From contig JAHCVI010000005.1 in the NCBI GenBank assembly GCA_019096155.1, forward strand, positions 1,188,468 to 1,252,467: 64,000 bases of DNA, in the 5' to 3' direction. The position numbers and the translations under genes are program-made. Every line of letters starts with the position of its first letter. Position 1 is the first letter of the stretch. Below are positions 33,229 to 44,992 of the stretch, one piece after another. The stretch comes from Staphylotrichum longicolle (Eukaryota; Ascomycota; Sordariomycetes; Sordariales; Chaetomiaceae). The notes beneath the pieces were generated by a model. That model saw only the letters and a program-made list of their open reading frames with translations. It was not told where the DNA came from and searched no databases.

Positions 33229-35092
33229 AGTCGGGCACCCCCCATTCCGATCACCCCACTTTCCGATCACTTGGCAATCTTGGCCCCTAAACCACCCCTT
33301 TTTTCCCACCCCTATATACTCTAGCTAGTTTAACTAACTACAATACATGAAGCATCTGAATCTGAACTTTCTGACCCGCTCTCTTCAGCTATAGAGTTGT
33401 CTATACGGCCTGCTTCAATCTGGGCTTTGTGGACCTGTTCAATTGAAGCGAACTGGGTGTTGGGATCTGGGACTACCTTCTTCCTTTTGGTCTTAACTGT
33501 GGCCTCTAATTTAGCTTTGAGGACCTCGTTTTCTTGTTGCAACCGAGCCAATTCGAAGTCCTTCTCGTCAAAAGCCTTCTCAACCTTCCTAAATAATAGC
33601 CGTCGTGTTGAGAGATCCTGCCGTCGGATGGCCAGGTTGTTGAGGTGGTCCCGGAGGACTGTCTTCTTCCGTGGGGTTGTAAATTCGACTTCTTTGGCCT
33701 CAACAACTAGCTGAGGAGGTTGCTGGGATATTGGAGTCTGTAGTGGATGTCGTTGTTTATCAAGGTTGAGCCTCTGGTTCGAATTCTCCAGCAAAAGACG
33801 GCTCATAAGAGGTTTGGCGATATTGACTGGCCACAACCCGCCTGCCCTCTACCCAGACTTGATGTTGTGAGCTGTGATGGCTTGTTTCCGAGCCTGGAGG
33901 ATGTATTTTAACATCAACTGCTTGCCAACGACTGTCGATTCCGACCAGCTATTCATCTGGTTGAGGAGCTTGCGGTAGGTGTGTTTTAGGGGAGAGAACA
34001 TAGATAAATCTAACGGCTGGAGAACGTGGGAGGTATGAGCTGGTAAAAAGAGTAACTGGATATTGTTGTCGAAGCAATGCCATAATAAACTCGGTAGTTG
34101 TTATGGCTGTCGTGGCCGTCCAAGATTAAGAGTCGTCTTTGGGAGGGGTTTTGCGGCCGGGTCCGAGGGATAAATACCCGTTGAAGCCATTCCAACGCTA
34201 CCACCCTATTTATCCAACCTTTTTTAGTTGTAGTGAATAACTAGTCCTCCAATCCATCCTTTTCCACCGGGAACCATTGTTGTGAACACTCTTGCCCCTG
34301 AAAATGACAGCTGGTGGGAGTGCTACCCCTGTTGCCGAGATATACTCGATGAAGGATGTCCAAGCCCGCGATCCTGGATCTTTCCGTTGAACGGCATGCG
34401 TTTTAGAGCTCCTAACAACTAGCCTATTGGTCCCTTGGCCTTCTATCAAGCTATATTCGTCTATATTATACCGGTTGGCTGGTAAGATGTCCTTGATGGC
34501 TGGGATATTCAGGTGTGGGAACCAACTGCGGATGACTTGGTCAGTGGCCCTATTGACTCGGACCGAATCAATCTTACGGGCTCTTTGGGTTCGAAGGACT
34601 GGATTTCTTCGAATAAACCGGTTAACCCAGCCCTTTCCGATAGTCGTTCGAGGTGCTCCTTGGGCTTGTAGAACCCGGCTTGCGAACTCCCGGATCTGGG
34701 CGTGGGTTGGAGGAATACCGAGAGCTACCTGGGTTAAGACCTATTTGGTAAGATGATCTTCTTGTATTCGACTGAGGGTCTGTTGTGGTTCGGAGGCTTC
34801 TTGATGGGTCTGGGCACTATGGATACGGTCGGCTAAAGTAGTATATGGGATGCTAAATTCCCGGCTGATACTTCGAATAGAATGGCCACCACGATGGTAT
34901 TTCTGGACCGCATCTCGTAAATCTTGCTCTGAATAAGCCAATCTAGAAGCGGTGATACTAGAGTTAAAAAATGGAGTGGTTTGACCAAAGATTGACCGAG
35001 CTGTAGTAAGTTGAAGTGGTGTGGTTGAGAAAGCGGTGAGGATATGCCAAGTGATCGGAAAGTGGGGTGATCGGAATGGGGGGTGCCCGACT
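33229..35092 (-). mobile_element. Pogo-like DNA transposon D (1864 bp) with 48 bp TIRs
   Basis: Perfect 48 bp inverted repeats start AGTCGGGCACCCCCC and contain two direct copies of TTCCGATCAC at 16 bp spacing, ending ACTTGGCA. The bordering dinucleotide is GA on both sides (33227-33228, 35093-35094), not the TA usual for pogo/Fot1. The inserted gene is restored in frame when the element plus one GA is removed, which fixes the ends. Confidence 0.92.
33330..34975 (-). pseudogene. Transposase D (pogo-like, DDE), multiple lesions
   Basis: Minus-strand transposase: psq-type HTH (EQDLRDAVQKYHRGGHSIRS, EFSIPYTTLADRI), CENP-B-type HTH (LGIPPTHAQIREFASRV, WVNRFIRRNP), then the catalytic region. NIDEYSLIEGQG stands where relatives have a DE-type acidic pair. 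TSFIEYISATGVALPPAVIFRGK, a LILDGHDSH box and NIAKPLMSRLLLENSN lead to a coiled-coil end (LARLQQENEVLKAKLE, KRKKVVPDPN). Lesions: a TAG at about 34741, a stop at 34210, frame changes near 34190 and further stops before 33840. No zinc knuckle is present, unlike A-C. Overall GC is normal, so heavy RIP did not cause the damage. Confidence 0.8.
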
Positions 35093-35169
35093 GATACCAA
35101 GCCAACGAATTGATAAATGCGGTGCCGAACGAGCAGAGGGAGGCGCAGGAGCGGCGACGAGTCTTCCAT

Positions 35170-35899
35170 TTTCTTCAGACGGGGGTGTCGGTGGCTTGGT
35201 GCTGGTTGTTGTTTGGTGTTGACAGTTGGCCCTTGGGTGAGTGTTGGTTCAACTTGACTGTTGGGCGTTGGGCATTGGGCGTTGGGGCAGTGTGGCACAG
35301 AAATCCGAACGTCGGATTGGTTCAAAGTGAGGAGACAGTCGCTTCAAAAGCTGGTACTTGATCGAAGGTAGGGCTGACGGTTCGCACAAAACGGCGCGGC
35401 GCTCGAAGCAGTGATAAGACGTTATGAAGATTGTTTTGGGGCTTTCGTACCAAGGGGGTAAACAGACTCGTGGGTAACAGATTGCCATTGTACGTTCAAT
35501 AATTAGTCCTGGAAAAACCTATCTGGCTGCGGTTCCGTTCCTGCTGTCTTCTGCGTGAAAATTGACTGGGCCACTTCAACACCTTTCTCATCTTCTCCGC
35601 GAGTGTTCGGTTTCTCAGTACTCGGTAGCTGCTGTTGTTGGGATGGAGCCATCGGAGACAGCCAGGCCAACCCAGAACACGCCTTCAGCTGGATGTCGCG
35701 CGACACTGCGCTGGCAGGTTGACTGAATGATGTGCATGTTGGGCCAGCCCCCACCTTCCCTTGTAAGAAGACCCACCCTTGACTCCATCACAACCAACAC
35801 CACCTCCATGTGCCAGGTATTCATATCTCGCCCACCCCTCAGCCCTGCTAATCCTCCCCCTTCCCCCTCCCCCTCTCTGATAACTGAAAATATCCGCCA
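35170..35899. other. Intergenic, no feature supported
   Basis: Short frames near 35503-35754 lack any recognisable domain. Confidence 0.4.
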
Positions 35900-36245
35900 C
35901 AACATACATCGTCACCTGCAAATTCGCCGCCACAATCACGGGCAGCACACTCGCGTTCACCACCCTCAACCCGCGCATGCCATACACCCGCAACCGCTCT
36001 TCCACCACGCCCCCGGGCTCACGCGGCATCATCCCTGCCGTCCCGCACGGATGCGCATTGCGCGGCGACATCAGACTGTCTCGCTAACACTAATCACCAT
36101 GCACACTTTCCTCGTCGACGCGGATGCTAAAGTCTTCAACGCCGACTAGTCGGCTCACCGCCCGCAACAACCCCTGAACCTCATGAGACACCAGCGTGCC
36201 GCATGCCTGCATCACAACGAACTCGGCGTCGCCGCGCTGCTCCTA
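35900..36245 (-). pseudogene. GMC oxidoreductase C-terminal relic
   Basis: Minus-strand text matches the C-terminal substrate/FAD end of glucose-methanol-choline oxidoreductases: NAHPCGTAGM (catalytic His region), GGVVEERLRVYGMRGLRVVN and ASVLPVIVAANLQVTMY, then loss of similarity. Just upstream, in-frame stops interrupt a weaker stretch (SIRVDEESVHGD). The FAD-binding N-terminus is absent, so it is inactive. Confidence 0.75.
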
Positions 36246-36348
36246 TTGCGTGAGCCGAGGATTTTGATGTCAACAGTATTCGGTCCTGGATTTCCGTGTC
36301 CGCTTGAGGGGTCCTGACCATCTTTCAGCACCTCTATCAGTCTCCCCG

Positions 36349-39300
36349 TTATTGGTGGTAAGCTCTGGCCGGAACGCAGTGAGTTGATAACAAGGTTAAT
36401 GTTAACAAAACGGCATGATACGTCATTTCTTCTTGTCGAAGGACCTTTGCGGGCGCACCCCACCTGCGGTCATCTTGCGTGTCGGCGTCGGCATTGAGTG
36501 AACCAGCTGCTTGGTCATCGGTCTGCTCATCGTCCAGGTCCTCCTCCACTTCGTGGGTCCGCGGCGGATGCGTCAGGACATAGCTCACCAGCGTCAGATA
36601 GCCCAGGATGTGCTCGCTCCGCACCATGATCTCTCGGTACGTCCCTACGGGAAAGCGACCCCCGATGGTGGGCTCCCATCGCTGCCACTTGAGATGGGAT
36701 TCCACAGAACAAATATGACGCGTGACTCTGCCGAAAGTCTTACGCCGGGCTTCTGCGATGCGGTAATCTGGCGATGTTTCTGAGTGGAGGTTGCCCGCTG
36801 TCTCTCCACGCTGGGAGTCCATGGTCGAAGTGATGATGTTGAGGTATTTCGCAACAAGGTATATCGTCGCCGACAAATCCGACCGAAGCCATCGACGATC
36901 GGTTAGAGGGCAAGGAAAAATGGTCCAGAAAAACGCAATTAGAGTGCCTCCAGCAACGACAGCAAGCCGATATGCGGCCAAGAGATAGGTCCTGAAGACA
37001 CCGTATTAGCCAGTGACCATTTTGACAAGTACTAGAAAACGGGCACGTAGGGCTTGCGGGTAGTACGGCTGTCCTGTGCTGGTAGCCACGGCCTCGCCAA
37101 GCCGTCTGACCTGTAGTTCGTAGCCGATAATTACGATCTGAGTGGTAATGGTGATCATGACGGCTGGAATCAACCGAGGAAATTTGAAAAAGTAGTACTC
37201 AATGAAAATAAATAACCAGAGGAAGACAATAACACCGGCGGTCTGCTGGCCGACGATATACCAATTCACAAGTGAGAAGATCATGCCGAGACAGGTGCCC
37301 CCGACTCGACACAGGAAGCCAAGAACGGACTGGCCAGAAGCTATGAATCAGAAAGTGAGCACCTCCCACACCAAGGTCGGTTTCCAAGGGAAGAATGGAG
37401 ACTTACTAATCGTCATTCCTAAAGCAATAGTAATCATTGCCCAGAAGAGCCTCTGGTCTTGGAAGAACACCTGGGTTTCCTCCAGGAAGGCCAAGATTCC
37501 GATCGTCATCGCAGCACAAGCGACTCGAAGACCAAAGGCTGACTCCTTGGATCCCAAAGCTGCCGAGACATTGCAAAGCCCGTTCCCAACATGTTGCCAG
37601 GTAGTGGTGGCTGGAAGACGCTCTGGATTCTTCTTTTCCTTGTAGCCGTCACCGTAATGCGCTTGATTCGTCTCGGTGATATCCGAGCTCTCCTTCCCAC
37701 TCGAGTTCTCTCCGAAAATGCCCGTCCACCAGTTTCGTAGGACGTGTCCGGAAGGGAAGAGTAAGCGGTTTTGCTTCATTGTACCATCCTCGACTTTCCG
37801 GTCGGCGAAGGCGACGAGGTCCTGGACGGCTTCCCCAGCCGCACGCATCAGCTGTTCCATGTAGAGAATCACATAGAGCCGAGTCTGGTTCTCTTGCATG
37901 GAGTCGCTGGCCGCCGTTTGCTGCGGATGAGTTGAGCTTGCTTCGATGGCTGCTGTTGGGGACCCTATGGTCCGGAGGATCTTCCCTATTTGCGAGTAAA
38001 GTTGCCCGAGTTTCTTATCCATGACCTTGGGAAACCGTTTGTCGCCTGGTTTGACCTCGTCATCGTGGGCTTCCAGATCGATATCTGGACCAAGATCGAC
38101 CGATCCACTCCTCCTTGACTTGTTTGATACGTTCGGTTTTGGGAGAATCTCCAAGCAGATGCCAGCATGTTCGAGCCCATGGTTGACCACTTCGGCGAGT
38201 ATCTGAAATGCTGTGTGCACTTGCTTCATGACATCTTCCCGCACCGAATTCTCTCGATTCTTTTCCACCACAATCTCGACTGGCGTGCCGCCGTTGACGT
38301 TCCACACCTGAAGCTTGGCGAGTTGGTGGAAGGTATTTGTAGTGTTTATCGCCACTCTGCCAGCAGCGAATCAGCCGCGTACTTGTCTAAATGTAATCAG
38401 CGCACGGCAAACTCACATTGGAATTGTGATGTTTCGAATAAGCTTGAAAACCTCATCAAGATCGGCAGCATCGAGCTTTCCCCAGGCCACGTCTCTCTTC
38501 GCAAAGACCATATTGCCGTAGAGCTTGCCAACCAAGACCGATATCGCACCGACCGTCTCTTTCAGACGTTTGAATACTCTCCCCTCCTCGGTCACACCCC
38601 TTTCCATTGCCTTCTTCTCCGCCTTTCTCGCCTTCCACGTCTTCTTGACCCACGAGCCATCTCGCTCCTGGGCATTCCCCGTCTCGAATTCAAACGTATT
38701 CTCTCCCGCTAAACCTGCCAGATACTCCTGTTGAAGACCGACCATCTTTCGAAGGAGGTCAATGAGGCCGTGGAACTCTCTCATCGCTACCATACGACTG
38801 CTGACAGGGACTATGAGAAGCGACGTGCCCGTGGCTATTCCCAAGCCAAACAGCATCGCAAGAAGCTGCTCTCTAATGAAAGCCTCGGCCACCGCCGTCG
38901 TGGCCACCCTCGGCCCAAAGGTCATGCTATTGGTGACCAAGATACTGTAGATGACCACAGGCATGTTGAAACTCGGCACCTTCGCCCGCAGGAAGTTTGC
39001 GAGCCAGACGTTGGCGAACAGCCACACTGCACAAACGGCTGATTGGGACGAGTTGTACGGCGGTGAGGCGCCCGCGGTTGTGCCATAAGAGGTGGGAGGG
39101 GAGGTATGGATGCGTGCTTGGACTGAGGACCAGAGAGCAAGGAGGGAGATGGCCGAGCCAACGCAGACGGCAAGGAGGTTGAAAATGAGGCTCTGGATAA
39201 ACTTGTCGCGTGGCAGGATCGCAACGGCAAGGACAGAGATGATGGCAATCAGATAGCCCTGCGTGGTGAAGTATGAAGATATCACTGTCGATTGATACAT

Positions 39301-39504
39301 GGCGATGCTAATTGTAGGAGGGATGGAGCCTCTGGCGGAAAAGAGCAAGATGTTAGCCAGGGAAAATCACTGAAGAAGCAAAAGGGGGGATTGCCTGACT
39401 GACTTGAACATTATGAGTAGGGTGGGGGCATCTAGCCCAACTTTGTCCGTGCAACGTCTTAATGTGCTTAAGACGCTCCGCACCACGGCCACTGGCAGTG
39501 ACAT
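36349..39504 (-). CDS. FUSC/ArAE-type aromatic-acid-exporter-like membrane protein (intact, 963 aa)
   Basis: Large membrane protein of the fungal ArAE_2/FUSC type, related to fusaric-acid-resistance and aromatic acid efflux proteins; substrate unknown. Exons (minus) 39504-39404, 39331-38417, 38356-37407, 37340-37058 and 36991-36349 sum to 2892 nt. Start MSLPVAVVRS; the start is chosen because it opens the frame reaching GLDAPTLLIMFK and GSIPPTISIAMYQ. The N-terminal block has about six helices (GYLIAIISVLAVAILP, SLIFNLLAVCVGSAISLLAL, LLAMLFGLGIATGTSLLIVPVS). A long cytosolic region follows, then a second block (VACAAMTIGILAFLEE, LFWAMITIALGMTIS, GMIFSLVNWYIVG, VIVFLWLFIFIEYYF, LAVVAGGTLIAFFWTIFP). 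The fourth intron (36992-37057, 66 bp) needs a GC-AG splice (donor GCAAGC) to give QPYYPTYLLAAYRLA. Confidence 0.85.
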
Positions 39505-40020
39505 GTGCCTGCTTCTCGCGAGACCGGCCTGGGGGTTCATCGTACTTCATTTCTCGGCTCGTCATGTATTGAGATGCTTGATGTTCGGAGTAGGTGATGG
39601 CAACTCGCTCCTTGAAATTGCGGGCATCGACAACTGAGCTATTGACACTGCGTCATGATTACCGCAGTACTGTACACATAAACGCGTCGCGCGGTCGATT
39701 CCGCTTGGTGGACCTAACCCGAAAGGGCAACCACCTTATGCACTGTATCTACATAACTACCTTACGCGTAATGTAGTTCTTAAAATGTACTCTGGTGCTC
39801 GTCCATCCTCATTTGAGTAAGCTAGTCTGAAGTCCAGTCTCCAAGTGTACAATGTCCTATTCTCGACGGCTGAAGCGTGCTTCATCCTCCGGAGTAACCG
39901 TTATGCACATGCTTGCCCTTGACAGGGGCCAGCATTGTATGTTATCCGACCCCTCCACCCTAAAAGTCGAACCCGAAAACAACAACCACCCTATCACGCC
40001 TAGATACAGGACCGCAGTAG
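39505..40020. other. Intergenic region, no feature supported
   Basis: The space between the FUSC-type gene start and the 3' end of the K+ channel gene. Nothing recognisable. Confidence 0.4.
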
Positions 40021-42454
40021 TTAGTGATCATGATGGCCCTCGTCCTCCACAGCCTCCAACTCCTCCCCCAGCCGCGCAATCAGCCGCTCCAGGATCCACT
40101 CCGCTTCCTCCTGCGCGCCCATCAGCGGGGACTTGCTTCCCACCCAACTCCATCTCTTCGGCGGCTGCTGTTCGTTGTACGGGATGTCCTTGTCCCCCTC
40201 CTGTCTGCTATGATCTTCTTTCGCTGCCCTCCCGTCCTCCCCATCACCACCACCACCACCACCACCACCACCATCCGTGGCTGCTGTCGCTGTTCCTCCT
40301 GGAGGGTGACCCGCCACCGTCCCACTGCCCTCTGCCGTGTCGTCCACGCCACCCTCACCGCTGCTGGTTGTAGTGGTTGTAGTACTCCTGCCACTTCTCT
40401 CACCGCTGCCAGACTTCCTCCCGCGCTTCCGCTGGTGCCGGTGGCGTGGGTGGGAGTCGGCGCGGCTGTGGTGGTCGGCGTCGCCCTCGTCCTCGCCGAT
40501 CAGGCGCAGGTACCAAGCCCACTCGTAAAAGGTGTACTTGCGCGGCGGGCGGTGTTTGAGGTGCTGGGTCACGCGGCGGATCTCGTTGATCAGAGTGATG
40601 TGGTAGTCGCGCTTGGTGGTGGGGATGGCCAGGGGGAGGGGGTTGCGGGGACGGACGGGGAGCGGGGGTACGGCTGTTGTGGTTTGCGTGGTGGTGGTGG
40701 GCGTGGAAAGGAGAGCGGGAGGGGGTGGAGAGTGTGATTTTGTTTGGGGTGGCGGTGGTAGTGAGGCGGGGGTCGTGGGAGAGGGGGTGCTGGTCATGGC
40801 GGTGGTTGTGGCTTCGAGCTGGTGGGTGTGGTTCTCTTCTGAGACGTCGCGGCCGGGCGTGGTGTTGCTTGGTCGAGGCCGAGCTGGCAGCTTCGGCTTC
40901 GAAGTCGGCTTCATTTTTGCGCATCGTCTCTTGGGCGTGGACGCCGCCAAGATTCTGTGTTAGGACGCGTCGGATGTGCTCGGGGGACCCGAGAAAACCA
41001 GGAGTTTCTTGTTCAACTTCCTTGGCGTACAAAAATCCAAAAGAAACCCTATGCAGGAGCTTCCTCAGGTCCTTGTTGAACCCCGCATCGCTCGGCAGGA
41101 TAGTAACGGTGGCGACCCGGTCAGTGACTTCCTGAATGTCCTTGACGATGGTTTCACCCGCGTTTGAGATCAATACAGTCATAGTTGGCAGGGCCAGCAA
41201 GGCCCAAAAGACCCAAAAGGACCTCCCAGCGTTGGATCTAGGGGCGAGATTGCCGTAGCCAATGGTGGTCCAGCTGGTAAAGGTAAAGTAGAAGCCGTCA
41301 AAGTAAGACCAGCCCTGATACCGCGCCTCGCACTTTTCGAAGACTTTAGCGCCGACTAGCCAGAGCACTAACCAGGTACCTGTAGAGACGCACATTGCAA
41401 ACCAGCGTCGGTGTCGGGCAGCCGTCTCCTGGATCTTACGCATCAACTTGAACTCACGTTCTCTCCGGCTAAACTCGGTAAGAGCTAAAGACTCGTCGGT
41501 CGGGACGGACGATAGCGTGAGCGAGTCGTCCTTGATAGGGATGAGGACTTCGTCTTTGCCCTGGCGGGTTATACGACGAAGGGCCCTCCGGCGCTTCTTC
41601 TCCACTATACGGGCGTCGAGCCGGGCCTTACCGTAGTCGAGGGCGAGGCTGCGGATGGAGCCAATGACCAAACCGAGACTGATGATACCAACCAGGGCGT
41701 AGGGTATGACCAGCGATTGAGCGAGAGTCGTCGTAGGAAAAATATCACCGAACCCGACGGTAAAGAGCGTCACGGCTGCCCAGTATAAAGCGTCGTAGTA
41801 ATCCCAGTCCTCGATGGCGCAAAATATCAGGGCACCAATAAGTAAGTATAGGACGAACAGGATGGTCTGTAGCATCAGGGTCCGCTGGCTCGCGGTAAGC
41901 ATAAAGTCTTTGGGGTAGCGGTGGGCCTGTGCGCCTGCGTAGGTAATGACCATGAGAGAGGCGACTAGGAAGTAGAGGCTAGCTGAATAGATGGCGTAAA
42001 AAAAGGCTTGTGACCATATAAATTCGTCGGAAGGCTCGATGACGAGGGGGCCGGCGGCTGTGGCGGTGAGAGCAATGAGAGCGAAGGAAGAGACGTACCA
42101 GCCAACGATGGTGACGGGCTGGGCAATGGAGAAATTGAGTCGGCGGGTCATGTTTAGGAACAGGGCCATGTTGGCGATAATGGCCAGGAACAGCTGGACG
42201 GCATTGATGGCGGTCAGCCAGGCCGGGTCGGAGATGAAGGGGGCCGTATCCACATCAGTGCCGGGCGGATAGGCCTGGCGCCACGGTTTGACGAGGGCGA
42301 GGATGCTAAACGAAGAGGCAACGGGGCCCAGTGTGCCAGCAATCATGGGGAAGCCAGCGGATGCGAACCACCAGCCGCTAGAGTCCACATGGTCCAGGTC
42401 GTTTGCTGGCGGCTGAGGCGCATCTTGGTAGATCTCGTCGCTCGCTTCGTCCAT
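40021..42454 (-). CDS. TOK-type outward-rectifying two-pore K+ channel, C-tail frameshifted
   Basis: Fungal plasma-membrane potassium channel of the eight-helix, two-pore TOK class. Start taken at MDEASDEIYQ (42454); an in-frame ATG at 42562 precedes a His/Thr-rich stretch. Eight hydrophobic segments and two selectivity filters are visible: TVGFGDIFP and TIGYGNLAP. The text is intact to about NEADFEAEAASS (near 40880). The conserved tail (KRDYHITLINEIRRVTQHL, RKYTFYEWAWYLRLIGEDE, WSWVGSKSPLMGAQEEAEWI) lies in another frame down to the stop at 40021, so one base was gained or lost around 40850-40900. Unspliced, the frame instead continues in Pro/His/Thr-rich text to 40400. The pore domain should still fold; the tail would be replaced. 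Sequencing error is an alternative. Confidence 0.85.
40241..40276. repeat. CAC trinucleotide microsatellite in channel tail
   Basis: About eleven CAC units (two CAT variants). In the conserved tail frame on the minus strand they encode a Gly run. Confidence 0.9.
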
Positions 42455-43149
42455 TGTGGTGGTGGTGATGCTGCGATGCTGGTGGTGCTGGTGATGCTGC
42501 GATGCTGGTGGTGAGGTGTCGGTCTTCGCGTGGGCGCTAAAGACACTCGACAAACCCAGCAACTCCTTGACTTAGAGACCAAATACCCGAGGCAATGGCA
42601 GGACGGGATCCTGCGCAGACAGGGCTGCGAGAACTGCGAGAACTGCCCAGAACGTTGTTGCAGGTAGTGTCTGCTCCCGACGCAGTGGGTCAGAAAACCC
42701 TCAGTCATGTTGGATGCTCGGATCCATGGCCCGAGAAGTTCGTCTCTTCAGCTTCTGTGAATAGAGGGCGCGAACAGGGGAAGGCAGAGATCGGACAAGG
42801 CGATTGCAATGCGTCATCACCTCGTCAGCGAGGTGGGGTCACTTTGTTTCTTTTGAAGCTCTAGACTCTGGAGCTGGGGTCGTTTCCCGGGACCCACTAC
42901 GGCCGTGAGTTGATGAAGGGAGCTAGCCATGGCGGGAGGTAGGGCCTCCTAAAGCCAAGGCAGGTCGTGGTTGACGTTGGAGACTTAGTCGCGGAATAAA
43001 GGAAGGGGTATCAATCTCTTGTCGACCAGCGTATTGATGTTCTTGTCAGAACGACACATTTACACAGGAACGATGTGCCGCGGATGATGGGATGCGCCCC
43101 CCAGACCCCTCCTGTGCCACGCTATGAGGGAAAATGTGCAATCCAACAC
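42455..43149. other. Upstream flank of the K+ channel, with a 24 bp repeat
   Basis: The 5' flank contains two ~24 bp direct repeats of GGTGATGCTGCGATGCTGGT near 42465-42513 just upstream of the chosen ATG. No gene was found in the rest. Confidence 0.5.
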
Positions 43150-43590
43150 ACTACTTCACAGACCTGAGTAGCTTGACGATGGTATCGTCGCCGGTCTAAG
43201 CGGCCCATGACAGCGGCGTCTGGCCGTCGTTATCCTTCACATCGACATCGACCCTGTCCATGGCGACCAGCAGCTTGAAGACGGCCTCGCAGCCGTTCTG
43301 AGCGGCCTATGACAGCGGCGTCCGGCCGTTGTTACCATCCTTCGCATCGACATCGACCCTGTCCATGGCGACTAGCAGCTGACGACGGCCTCACGGCCGT
43401 TTTCAGCGGCCTATAACAGCGGCGTCCGGCCGTCCTAATCCTTCTTATCGACATCGACCTTGCCTATGGCGAGCAGCCGCTCAACAACCTCGAAATGGCC
43501 GCCCTTGGTAGCTACCTGGAGAGTCTTGGCGATCTTAAGCGAGTTGTTACCTTCGAGAAGAACGTCGAGCAATTCGATATTACCTTGACC
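43150..43590 (-). pseudogene. Ankyrin-repeat fragment
   Basis: Minus-strand relic with about four ankyrin units of 33-34 residues. GHFEVVERLLAIGKVDVD is followed by repeated (D)GRTPL-x-xAAENG/AAQNG cores and LLVAMDRVDVD. In two repeats the Trp of TPLSWAA is TAG (TGG-to-TAG, RIP-type), with additional stops and a frame change near 43380. It probably was the C-terminal tail of an ankyrin or NLR gene, but no N-terminal domain is readable in the AT-rich DNA beyond 43600. Confidence 0.75.
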
Positions 43591-44129
43591 TGCTAAACTC
43601 TATATTTTCTGCCGGTTTACTAGTTCAGATACTCCCCTCCAGAGCTCTTAATAAGATGTACAAAGCCGAAGTAGTGTGATTATAAGCTCTAAGTTAGTAG
43701 GTCTAGGGCTAGAGCGTTAAAATTTTACTGCTTTAGCTAGGGTCTCTTCGCTAAGTCGTACCTATAAATGATTATTTGATGCTATAAGCCTTACGTTGTA
43801 GAACCCTTTTGAAACCTGCTAGTGTATAAAATCTAATATATCGAAGCGTACTTAAGGAAAAATAACCCTGCTTAAGCCTTACTATATTATCTCTATCTTC
43901 CCATTTATAGCTAGATAGAACTCTAACGATATCGACTTCCGCTTTGCTTTTATAGCATCTTGATCTAAAGCCAAATGCTTGGATAGCACTTGGCACCTTT
44001 TACTGGTATGACAATGCCAATTTTGCTATTGCAACTAGATCTACTAGCTATATTAGTTGTAATCGTCGAGCTAGGGTTGTCTTAAAGTCGTTCAAATTAA
44101 GATATATTATATATATTTTGCTAGTATAG

Positions 44130-44815
44130 TAGTTAATAGCTAGTAGGTTAAAAGGTAGAAGCTATTAAGTTATAGCCTATACCTATAAATATTATAGAAG
44201 TGTAAGGATTTATCGGATTTGCTAAGTTCTATTAAATATTCATTAGAAAATTCGGCGATATCGTGAGACCTTTATACTATTTGACGAAGAAGGAAGTCGA
44301 GTTCTAATAGGGGAAAGAATAAGAGTAGGTATTTTAGGAGATTTGCAACCTTATTATCGCAGATCCTATACTTTTATTACTCGACTCTAGGAAGCTATTT
44401 AAGGTAGAAACCGACGTATTAGACTATATAATTAGAGGGCAATTTAGCTAATGGGATAAGCAAGGGAAGCTTTACCCTATTATATTCTTTTCGAAGAAAC
44501 TTGTAAGACTATAGTTTAACTATTCTATTTACAATAAAGAGCTATTGGCAATTATCGAGGCTTTTAAAGAATGGAAACCTTACTTTAATAGTATAATATA
44601 TAAGGTATAAGTATATATAGATTATAAGAACTTCTAGTACTTTACTATAATAAAGGAATTTAACTAACGATAGATTCGTTAGGTAGAATTCCTCTTAGGA
44701 TTTAATTTTATTATCTACTATAAGAAAGGTAGTAAAAATATATAAGTAGATGCTTTAAATAGGAGATTAGATTATTTTAGTAACCTAATTAAAGCTTTAT
44801 TACTATTGCTTTAAG
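44130..44815 (+). mobile_element. RIP-decayed gypsy RT/RNase H fragment (plus)
   Basis: Plus-strand text with many TAG/TAA: FIRKFGDIVRPLYYLTKKEVEF, IIADPILLLLDSRKLFKVETD, PIIFFSKKLV, YNKELLAIIEAFKEWKPYF, YIDYKNF and GSKNI-VDALNRR. This is the RNase H part of a Ty3/gypsy pol. It is cut by the R2 LTR at 44993 and is opposite in orientation to R2. Confidence 0.8.
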
Positions 44816-44992
44816 AATAGTAGGACAGATCGCTTTAGTATCTTCTATAATACTTTGAAGAATATAATATAATCTTTAGAGAATATAGAACTAGCGATAA
44901 GTATATAGTATAGTTATGAGATCCTAGTAATTACCTAGAGATATAGGAAAAGAGAGTTGCCTTCTAGTAACCTAGTAATAACTACTAGTATA

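Larger units (their letters stand above)
32689..35169 (-). pseudogene. F-box-like fungal gene split by transposon D
   Basis: The minus-strand gene starts at 35169 (MEDSSPLLRLPLLVRHRIYQ, an F-box-like opening), runs to FVGLVS at about 35093, and resumes on the far side of element D at 33228 with FIDSCPHRFDLHG. It continues through STFHGLLLSCRLIYTEAAALLYS, a typical fungal F-box-associated hypothetical motif, and LTSLKIILNECSCHQ. Removing D and one copy of a 2-bp duplication rejoins the frame exactly. After about 32900 the family text fades and the frame ends at 32689, so the C-terminal half is also lost. Function is unknown; proteins of this type are thought to be F-box-like adaptors. Confidence 0.7.

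Noticed and set aside
40024..41167. Plus-strand open frames opposite the K+ channel tail
   Set aside because: Low-complexity antisense shadows of His/Thr/Pro-rich coding and trinucleotide repeats.
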